Shown one piece after another: positions 55,650-64,000 of a stretch of 64,000 nt of DNA. The stretch is from the NCBI GenBank assembly GCA_949825045.1, contig OX463827.1, positions 1,138,501-1,202,500 on the forward strand, given 5' to 3'. The position numbers and the translations under genes were made by a program. Below the pieces are notes generated by a model. The model had not been told where the DNA came from. It searched no databases and worked only from the letters and a program-made list of their open reading frames with translations. Position 1 is the stretch's first letter, and every line of letters starts with the position of its first letter. The DNA is from Argyresthia goedartella. Its lineage: Eukaryota; Arthropoda; Insecta; Lepidoptera; Argyresthiidae.

Positions 55650-58600
55650 GAGATGCCCAAAGATCCTCGGTTTTTTTTTAATTCAACAACTTGGATGCTT
55701 TAATTATGCCATAAGGTTCAATATATGCGAATGAGAAATCTTGATTGCAGTTTGGAACATTGTCTTTTATAAAATGATGCAGCAAGATCTGGAGACGAGT
55801 TTAAAGAAGCTTTAGTAACAATAGGAACATTTGTAAATAACTATTCACAGCTTATGTTTTAATTGTTATTCGTTGTGTTCTCAACGTACACTATGAATAT
55901 ATGATAAAAAGATGAATAATTAATGAATAAAACATTATATACAGATATTTATATTTACACTAGGCATTGCCCGCGGCTTCACCCACATGGAGTTCCCTTC
56001 AGACCGTTTCGTAGCCAGCTTTCGGAGCCAGCTACCGTATGGGACTTTAAAATCCGGTTTGGGGACGAAATGACACTTATTTTTACCGTTTCGTAGCCAG
56101 CTTTTGGAATAAGCTATCGTGTGGGAAGTTAAAATCCCGTTTACTATCTGGATACGAAATTAGATAATCTAAAATGTATTATGTCGCATAAATAGTCTTC
56201 ATTCAACATTAAGTTTCAAACAAAAAACCCAAAGAGACTTATTATATCGATTTAATGACCAGTTGTAATTATACCGTTATTCATATCATTAATGGTAATA
56301 TCAATTGACTCAAGTTCTTCGTATTCTTTTGTCTTTAAAATTTGAATCAACCCTTTATCCATGTCTGTGTAAGCCACTTTAAATCTTTATCTTTAAAATC
56401 TCTGGAAATTTTGGAATTTTTCGACCAACGAAGCGATTAATTCTTGAATGCCAGCCTTCTAAATTACTAATTGTCCTAAAATCTTCTCCTTGGCAGCACC
56501 ACACCTTCATAAATACGTCGTTTTTCATTCACTGTTTATAAAAAAAAGTTAAATTTGTTTTTCTCCGTCGTTGCCTGAGTTCAGTTTAATATATATTGGA
56601 ACCCTTCATATAAAGCACACCGTGCTACATGTCTTCGGCCTACTCTTAATTTAAGTTTTAGCTCTCGTAGTTTCTTCCAAAGATTTAAATTAAGGTGAAA
56701 CGAACAGCCTTTATTGACAATATCTGGAAATATAATAGTGAATTCTTAAATTCCAGAGCTTTCGAAGTCTAAAGTTATTTTTCTCAAATATGCTTGGAAA
56801 TGTGAGCATTATTGTGACAACCTACTTTGAGATAATGAGAGATAGTAGCACTGGCTACGAAACTGGCTACGAAACGGTATGTGTAAAAATGGCCAAGCCA
56901 TAAGAATACAGACTTTTCCTCTTATTTTAATTTCTTGTTTGTACCCTGTATGTATGTATGTATTTACGACAGGGCCATATCAATGACGGGGAGAGTATTT
57001 ACACCACCTACCCTTTTTCTCTCCTCTGGGCAATTGCAAAAATAAGCTGTCAGTGACATCTCATATCTAGAAACTACCTATGTGCGACATCTTCACGGGT
57101 CAAATGGTTTCTGACTTTCATACAAACTCTCACGTCCCATTTCCCCCCTTGTGGGGGCAAGTTTGTATAAAACTTTCACTGAACTGAAGTCTCACATCTA
57201 TAAACTACCTATCTGCCAAATTTCCGATCCATAGGTCAATTTTTTTTTTCATACAAATGTTTACCCCCTTAGGGGATACATTTCACCAAATGATACCCTA
57301 CGCTATGTAAGGTACCCATGTACAACGTTTTATGACTCTAGCTCCACCACTGCGCTTTGTCTGTTAGTCAGACAAATAGCTTGTCATAAAGTAGATTTAT
57401 TTTGTATATTTATTGTGAAGGTTTAATAAAATGTACTTTCTATTCTATTCTAGTCTATTTCCTGTTTTGTTCTAACTTATTCTACCTGATTTATATCGAT
57501 TAACAAGATATGTCTTTATTATCTCCAATCATTTTTCAGTAACACATTGCCTAAGTCATTGTCTGCACGAACACTGTAAAACTTTAAATTCTGCCTGTCA
57601 GAGCACAAGAGAATTCAAGAGACTAAAGTATTTTGTTTTGCATGCCGTGTCTTAGAATCCCGGCCGAGAAAACATCTGGGCCCTGAACTAATGTATGTTA
57701 CTGTATGTAATCATTAATGTCTGTTCAACGAACAGCGGCAAAGCTTGTGGAACAGGTGAGGGTCGCTGAATAAAGAGGGCGATACATAAACAAGAGTCGT
57801 TAGCTGACGAGCGCGTTACCACGCCCGGCACGTACCTGTCTCCGCTGTAGAGCGCGGCACGCCCGCACGGTGACGTCACCGTTGAGCTAACACGCCGGTG
57901 AGGCGCCAGAACGGAGACACCAACCTTGCGCTTACACTCCTGCAGAAGTACAGGGGCTCAATTCTCTTATGGGAAAGGCATAGCAATAGCATATACATTA
58001 CTCCGAAGGGCGCAAAATTCTGTATTTGGTAGTCAGTATCCAAACAAAATAGGCGGCACTGAGAAGTAAAATACGGGATTTTGCGCCCTTGGGAACAATC
58101 AATATGCTATATCTATGAGTTTTCCATGACAGAATAGCGCCACAGGTTTAGGGCAACTTTTCATGTATCGTGTACGGTTTTCATAAAACTATAAAATACC
58201 GCGCTTCGGGCGGAGGGCGGTGACACACACCCTGGAGGGGGGCAGTGTATATACTAACATAAAAAAAACATTTACACTGATTTTGGCCCCACACTACCCT
58301 GTGTCGTGGGAACCAGAAACAATGACATCACATACTTAAAAACATACAATACCTTTTTTTCGTTATGCCCAGTCTATAGATAGATAGACTTCCACTTCTT
58401 TCTTTCACTTCCCTTCCCTCTATAACCTATATTTCCTGATGGATAAAAGAACTGCAATAATTTTGCTAATTATTCCATGAATGTTTGTATTATTGGTAGT
58501 CAAGAACGGCAAGGTTACTGCCTGTTAGGCAGGTTCCAACTTAAAAAAGCCGTGTTATATTTAAGTTTCATTTTAACTGTACTTAGCGGCTATCAAAAGT

Positions 58601-58727
58601 CTAGTGCAAGTGCATGGTCTTAAACCGTAACATAAGGTTTAAGACCATGTATTGTTATGTGTGATTATCAGCATTATTGTGTTTCCCAATCTTGAGATGT
58701 TTGCGTTTGTAGTTGTGTTTCTTGAAA
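55650..58727. other. Duplicate of 16771-19853: MULE remnant and repeats
   Basis: It contains the MULE remnant at 56003-56879 (subterminal repeats kept, transposase further broken by a stop), the LINE 3'-UTR-type repeat at about 56940-57450, TGACGTCA near 57871, a SINE body fragment near 58270-58340 and the 14-bp hairpin at 58613-58649. No new gene. Confidence 0.7.
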
Positions 58728-60701
58728 GATAAGTTACCAACCTCGTCACCCGAAACAAATAACTTTTTTCACTTCTCATGCTCGAAAAGTCCTACTTTAT
58801 GCTGGATGTGGGCTGCATAAAATCGCAATTTATGCACTAGTGCATAAAGTGTTGTCGTCATCTAGACTAAGACAATTGAGCTATTCAGCCTGAAAGACGA
58901 GGTGACTGCATTAAATAAACTTCTTATTCTAATACATTTACTTTAATTTATTTGCATAATATTTGAATAGTAAAAAGAATAACTAAAAACTAATAAAAAC
59001 AAGTAGTTTTAACAAAAACATTAAAAAAACAAGGTTTGACTCGGCAGTATCGCGTACGATCTAAGCTAAAAATGAAATTCAGAAAATAAATAAAAAATAC
59101 AGTGGCGGGAAACAGACTGTCTTGAAACTTTTATTTAGTTGTTTTCTTTGCAAAACTTGTTATTTTACGAAAGTTAATTAAATTCAAATTCAAAAAGAGT
59201 TTATTTCCATAAGAAACACATAGGTAAACATTTGGAGAATTTCAAATCTTAAACTAACACATGTATAAGGTACAGGGAAATATAGAACTCAATTTGGATT
59301 CCGTCACCTCAATGTTTTAGATGCTGGAGGCTGTTTAATATTTATGCTTCGGAACGCACCGGTTTTTTGTTGCGCGGATCGACCGCGAGTAATCGGGACA
59401 TCACTAGCGGAAACGGAGCCGCAGCTGTCACTCGTACCAACGAGATGAAAAATTAGAGGTTATTTTTTCTTGTCGGGAGAAAAAACATGTCTGCTCAGGC
59501 GTCGGGCCATTGATTGTATTTCGGGTAACAATTGTCTAATACAGGTGCCGAGCCTGGTCGGAGTGTTAATCATCAACATCGTCAGGAAATAAGTAGATTC
59601 GCGTCAGCGGTTGAGTGATCCGTGTTATGATTGGACATCGTCGTATCGGACGGCGACTCCTCGTGTCGGCAGGCAGCACGCCGGCGACAGCGTCGGGCAG
59701 CGAATAGTGAGATTCAGTCCCTATCCTACCCAAACTTGTGCTCCTATCCCGTATTCCTGCCTCGAATCGAGCTTTCGATTTCCGGTCTACGACGGCAGGG
59801 TAAAGTACCAATCAAGATTTTCTCTCCCGTGCTGGCAAAAACCCAGCCCCTCAAGAGTCCACGCCGTTCGGTTGAGGCGTGGAATTAAACATTTTGGTAG
59901 CAGGCGCGGTTTCCTAGTGGGAAATCACCGATTGACGGACCGTTGTAGGGTTGTTTTTTTTTGCCACATTGTAGTTGGGAGAAAAGAATATCTCAGATTG
60001 GCCGGCAAGTCGGCAATGAGTCTGTGGTCGGTATACCACAATTAAAGTTCATTTTCGGTTAGTGAAAGTATAAGTGTCAATTTAGTTAACAATTATTATA
60101 AATTTGTAGTCGGAAACTACTGTTTGTGCGCATAAAAGATTGAACAGTCATTCTACGAAGTAACTAGATTGTATTACTTGCGGTAGAACGTCGGGTTCTA
60201 TAGTACTGCAGTGTTATTTCGGTTTACAGAGCAGGGTCGGGCTATTTAAGGGGTATTAAGCTGATTTTGCTGACCTCTGTAGAAGTGTGGGTCATATCGG
60301 AGGGGCCACTTCTAGAAGGTCACAGCTACCTTCATTATATTAAAAATAGCTTGGATTTTGGAATCCAGTGTGGTTTAGGATGCTATATTGTTTAGGTTTA
60401 TAGTCTCGGAGCCCACCACTTATTATTTTGTAATGTTTTCATAATCAAGTTTTGTGGGTTATTTTTGTATTGTGTTTTATGGTGGCATTCTCTAATTGAT
60501 TTAGAGTGTATATTTATAAGGTGTATGTCCACAGGGCGACCATATTAAATATTGTTTAGGATTTAATTGTTTTAGTGTTTGCCTTGGTTTTTACAACTTA
60601 GTTTTAATTTCTGTGTCCAGTGCTGACGGGCAAGTGCTGGTCTCTGGCTGTGCTTAGTTCCGTAGTGAAGCATAGGACCAGAAACAATTGAATCGGTAAC
60701 T
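58728..60701. other. Unique sequence leading into the BEL/Pao element
   Basis: No supported gene. A perfect 20-bp palindrome built on TGCACTAGTGCA is at 58829-58848. At about 59180-59220 'attcaaattcaaaaagagtttatttcc' is, on the minus strand, a LINE 3' end (AATAAA then TTGAAT tail). From about 59340 the sequence becomes GC-richer and must contain the BEL/Pao 5' LTR and leader, but I could not delimit the LTR or primer site with the 3' LTR outside the window. Confidence 0.5.
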
Positions 60702-62516
60702 ATGGCACCTTCGCCCTTGACGGTACTGCGGTATGGTGTCCGTGAGGAGATGAGATGGCTCGCTCATACTCACAAGTATGTGGAGCGACCTGACATGGAC
60801 GATGTCCTGCTCAAGCGTGTGGAGGACGCAATGACACGCGTCGGGAAGGTGCGTCGGCTGGCTGCGGAGGCTGAAGCCCTCGGGCTTACGGATGAGGCTT
60901 CGGTGGCTGCAGTGAAGCAGCTCTGCGCGGATGCTGACCAAGCGATGGAGTGCTTGGGCGACATCGAGCGTCGCGCGGAGAAAATTAAGCGGTCGCGACG
61001 GAATGACCGCGGGGAGGGTAGCGGAGACCCGCCCCCTAAGGTTGTTGTTGGACGGCTGCCACACCTGGAGATTCCGGCCTTCGGTGGGGCAATTGATGAG
61101 TGGCCAGCATTCATCAATTTGTTCGATAGTTTGGTCCACGGTCGGGACGACCTGGACAACGCCTACAAGTTGGCCCAACTATTGATGGCACTGCGGGGTG
61201 AACCGAAGGAGTTGGTCGGTCACCTAACGGTCACGGCAGGCAATTACGAGATAGCCCGGTCCATATTGTTTGACCGCTACCAGCACAAACGGCGGTTGGT
61301 TGATGCGCAGCTGGGGAAGCTGTTTAGCATCCCAAGAGTAACCCGGGATGTTGACATCCGGGTACAGGTGCTCAACCCTGTGCTGGTGGCCACTAAGGCC
61401 CTTCAGAACCTTGGTCTGCCGGTAGACCAATGGTCATATATCGTGTTGTATATGGTTTTGTCACGGTTGCCTGCAGCTGTTCAAAGTCGGTTTGAACAGC
61501 TGCATGGGGGCAGTAGCTCGGAACTGCCCACGCTCGTCCAATTAACGGATTTTTTGGAGGGTGAATGCAGGCGATGCGACACATTGGATACGGAGGCCAG
61601 TGTGCAGCGCCAACCTGCGCGGATGCGGGAGGGGCCGCGCCCCCCGCCCCCACGGGGGGGTGGGCGGTCAAAACAATTTGGCGTTTTGAATGCCGTGCCG
61701 TCGGGTGACGGCTGTGTGCACTGCGACAGTGCCGGTCATGAGGTGACCAGTTGCGCCAACTTTAAGGCGCTCGGGGTAGCTGCCCGCAGGAAGGTAGTCT
61801 TCCGCCACCGATTGTGTTTCGGTTGTTTGGGGCCGCACCCGCTGAGCGAGTGCTCACGCGCGTTCCCCTGTGAGTGCTGCGGTGGCAAGCACCACATCGT
61901 GTTGTGCCTGAACCGGTCAGGCCCTTCGGACGGTCACCAGGGCCGGACTCAGGTTGGTCGGTCACAGGGCCCAACCAGGGCCGGACCCAGTCCCCCTCCG
62001 GGCAACGGGAGTCACCAACAGGGTGACTGGGGTACCCGCGGACGGGACCCCCCCCGAGGGGAAGGGGGCAGCAAGGGGGGTAACAGGCGGGATAGCCGGG
62101 GTTCGGTCGCCGCTGTCCAGGGTCAGCGAGGACTTCGGGCCGCTGGCTCACCGCGTATTACGGACGGGTGTCAGATGGCACCTATGAGTGGCGCGAAGGC
62201 TGGGAGCCCACCACCTTCTGCGCCACCCTGCCCGTCGCTCTGGGAGGCGAACAGGGAGGCGAACAGTCGGATGTCGCCCCCATTCCTAGAGCGCCCCAGG
62301 TTGGATCCGCTCTCCCCCCTCCATCCACGGTGGCCACCGGGCACACCGTTCACAGTCCGGTATGGTCGGGTACTGGGACAGCGAGGGGCCTATTATGCGG
62401 GTTGGGACCCCCTGATGTACATACGGTCTGATATGCCACCGGTGGCATATCAGCAGCCGAGTTACCAGGCCGACGGGGGTCCCAGTGGGTTCGGATCCTG
62501 CGGAGGTTCCCGCTAG
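60702..62516 (+). CDS. gag: BEL/Pao Gag (604 codons)
   Basis: Structural protein forming the particle. The start ATG at 60702 has a good context (gtaactATGG). Residues about 20-105 look helical and charged. A DUF1759-type capsid region runs from about 116 to 265 (LPHLEIPAFGGAIDEWPAF, AYKLAQLLMALRGEP). A CCHC knuckle CVHCDSAGHEVTSC is at about 337, and a second Cys/His cluster (CFGCLGPHPLSEC, CECCGGKHHIVLC) at about 372-405. A Gly/Pro/Arg-rich low-complexity tail follows. The frame ends at TAG 62514-62516, and the same frame continues into protease. The overlapping ORFs on both strands are shadows caused by high GC. Confidence 0.9.
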   Translation: MAPSPLTVLRYGVREEMRWLAHTHKYVERPDMDDVLLKRVEDAMTRVGKVRRLAAEAEALGLTDEASVAAVKQLCADADQAMECLGDIERRAEKIKRSRRNDRGEGSGDPPPKVVVGRLPHLEIPAFGGAIDEWPAFINLFDSLVHGRDDLDNAYKLAQLLMALRGEPKELVGHLTVTAGNYEIARSILFDRYQHKRRLVDAQLGKLFSIPRVTRDVDIRVQVLNPVLVATKALQNLGLPVDQWSYIVLYMVLSRLPAAVQSRFEQLHGGSSSELPTLVQLTDFLEGECRRCDTLDTEASVQRQPARMREGPRPPPPRGGGRSKQFGVLNAVPSGDGCVHCDSAGHEVTSCANFKALGVAARRKVVFRHRLCFGCLGPHPLSECSRAFPCECCGGKHHIVLCLNRSGPSDGHQGRTQVGRSQGPTRAGPSPPPGNGSHQQGDWGTRGRDPPRGEGGSKGGNRRDSRGSVAAVQGQRGLRAAGSPRITDGCQMAPMSGAKAGSPPPSAPPCPSLWEANREANSRMSPPFLERPRLDPLSPLHPRWPPGTPFTVRYGRVLGQRGAYYAGWDPLMYIRSDMPPVAYQQPSYQADGGPSGFGSCGGSR

Positions 62517-64000
62517 GGACACGCCGCCCACTTACAGGGTGCCGCCACTCCACAGACGGTCATGCTCCCCACCGCCTCGGTGATAGCGTGGAGTTCGGAC
62601 GGCAAATCTTTTGTGGCACGAGCACTATTGGACTCGGGGGCCCAGGGGTGCTTAGTCTCGTGCAACCTTGTAAGACGGTTGGGCATTTCGGTAAGGGAGT
62701 ATCCACATTCCATTCGGGGAATTGGGAACACGGAAGTCGGTTCCGTTAAGGGAGTATGTCGGATTACTCTCTCGTCACGGGTGGATTCATCGGTGAATCT
62801 GACGGTCACGGCATTAGTCATGCCTAATGTGATGGGCTCACACCCTCACGTACGGTTGTCGCCCTCGGTGCGACAGTTGGTCGCTGGGTTATCACTGGCT
62901 GACCCGGAGTTCGATATTCCGGGCCCAGTAGACATTTTATTGGGTGTCGATGCCTTGGGATACCTGTTAGTGCCAGGTGTCCACGTGTTGCAGGTGACTG
63001 GTCTGGTTTCGGTCAACACCAGACTGGGCCATGCGGTAATGGGTCCGGTCATGCCGGCTGCCCCACGCCTAGCGACTCGTAGTCCCTTATTCGGTTCTGT
63101 ACTCTCGGAGGTGATACAGAAGTTTTGGGAGGTGGAGGAACCACCTACGGTCCGCCGGTTGGACCCGGTTGAAGAAGAGTGTGAACAGTTTTATCGGAAC
63201 AATACTGGTCGCCTTCGGTCAGGTCGATTTCTCACACGTCTTCCATTCCGGAGTGATCGCCCACCGCTGGGCAGTTCACACCATGCAGCCGAGACGCGGC
63301 TTCTGTCGATGGAACGACGCATGAAGCGTGACGGGATTTTCCGGCAGAAGTACGTCGATTTCATGCGGGAATACGAGTCGCTCGGCCACATGTCGGTTTC
63401 GGGTATCGACTGGAAGCGTGAAGACCACTGCTTCCTGCCCCATCACGCGGTCTTGAGGACCCCGGAGGGCAAAATACGGGTAGTGTTCGATGGATCGGCA
63501 TCAACATCTAACGGCATGAACCTGAACCAGTGTTTGCATTCAGGGCCGAAGTTGAACCATGACATCGCGGATGTTATCACACGGTTCCGTCGACACAATG
63601 TTGTGTTTTTGTTGCTGACATCCGGATGATGTTTAGACAGACGGTCATTCACCCTGACGATAGACGGTATCAGCTGATACTGTGGCGAGAGAGCCCAGAT
63701 CAGCCCATCAGGGTGTACGAGCTGAACACCAACACGTACGGGCTACGGTCTAGTCCTTATTTGGCGATTCGCACTCTGCGGGAGTTAGCGGATCGAGAAC
63801 GGTTAAACTTCCCTAGAGGAGCAGCGATCCTGGAGCAGGATCTCTACGTGGACGATATCTGTACCGGTGCAGATTCAGTAGAGGAGGCGCTCGCTCGACG
63901 GGACGAGCTAGTTGAGCTCTTACGGGGTGGAGGTTACGAGCTCCGGAAATGGATGTCAAACTCTCCAGAGTTACTGACTGGTCTTCCGGATGACTACCAG
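62517..64000 (+). pseudogene. pol: BEL/Pao pol: protease and RT (frameshift; truncated by window)
   Basis: In frame with gag after the TAG. The protease core is ARALLDSGAQGCLVS with a later IPGPVDILLGVDAL. The RT N-terminal region includes EGKIRVVFDGSASTSNGMNLN. The frame closes at 63629, but the RT continues from about 63613 in another frame (MFRQTVIHPDDRRYQLILWR, YGLRSSPYLAIRTL, then LYVDDICTG). The active-site YVDD is intact at 63845-63856. The break falls just after a T-run (63606-63610), suggesting a one-base indel or a base-call error. RT continues past 64000. Confidence 0.88.

Larger units (their letters stand above)
37232..58727 (+). repeat. Long direct duplication, copy 2
   Basis: This is the counterpart of 1-19853. 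It carries two insertions not present in copy 1: a TTAA-flanked element inside the Gypsy pol and a 5'-truncated LINE at 46070-47046. Homology to copy 1 begins inside gag only because copy 1 is cut by the window edge, so the true left limit of the duplication is unknown. The right limit is 58727, within a sequence that in copy 1 forms one arm of a palindrome. Confidence 0.95.
60702..64000 (+). mobile_element. BEL/Pao LTR retrotransposon, interior (3' end outside window)
   Basis: Gag with DUF1759-type region and zinc knuckles, then aspartic protease and Pao-type RT. GC content is much higher than in the surrounding sequence. The window ends within RT; RNase H, integrase and 3' LTR would lie beyond. 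Confidence 0.93.

Noticed and set aside
61393..62553. Several GC-rich ORFs on both strands within BEL/Pao gag
   Set aside because: They are shadows of a high-GC gene; only the plus frame 60702-62516 has zinc knuckles and the capsid region.
1..64000. A new defence, toxin or biosynthetic system
   Set aside because: I found no host gene cluster. All recognisable proteins belong to known transposon classes, so the novelty here is in element structure, not in a gene system.

Overview
The window looks like insect nuclear DNA, most likely lepidopteran. This is an inference from its AT-rich, intergenic character and from the mixture of repeats: tRNA-headed SINEs with (ATT)n tails, CR1/Jockey-type LINEs with short tandem 3' tails, a BEL/Pao element, DD40D Tc1/mariner, MULE and piggyBac-type DNA elements, and repeats carrying a 'cattgcccgcggcttcaccc' type motif. 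I found no host protein-coding gene I can defend. Essentially every recognisable protein belongs to a mobile element and nearly all are broken.

Layout. The window is built around a long direct duplication. Copy 1 occupies 1-19853, with its left end cut by the window edge, and copy 2 occupies 37232-58727. Both carry, in the same order: the Ty3/Gypsy element with 3' LTR, the 3' half of a DD40D Tc1/mariner transposon, SINE-like repeats, two MITE families, a long stretch with no gene but with a promoter-like site, a (CA)n tract, a decayed LINE and a decayed MULE. By eye they differ by roughly 1-2%. Copy 2 also has two clean insertions absent from copy 1: a 643-bp piggyBac-like element with TTAA duplication, and a 977-bp 5'-truncated LINE. 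Copy 1 therefore supplies the empty sites. The arrangement may be a true segmental duplication or two haplotypes placed in series by the assembler.

The unique middle (19854-34798) holds a LINE with an ORF1 and an endonuclease/RT on the minus strand joined head-to-head to a plus-strand LINE 3' end (twin-priming-like). It also has two solo LTRs of one family, each with a perfect 4-bp target duplication, a 22-copy 49-bp minisatellite beside a G-rich tract, tRNA-derived SINEs in both orientations, and the 5' half of the DD40D transposon. The most interesting feature is that solo LTR 2 (33246-34205) contains a 216-bp GT...AG segment. Removing it exactly gives the sequence of solo LTR 1 (23641-24198), which looks like a spliced and an unspliced version of the same LTR.

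The Gypsy element at 34799-43153 is complete in outline: LTRs of about 1.15 kb, a 4-bp GTAG duplication, a tRNA-Lys type primer binding site, gag, an A AAA AAC -1 frameshift site, protease-RT-RNaseH-integrase and a polypurine tract. It is inactive. The right edge (60702-64000) is the gag and the start of pol of a BEL/Pao element, with an in-frame UAG between gag and protease and one frameshift in the RT; it runs off the window.
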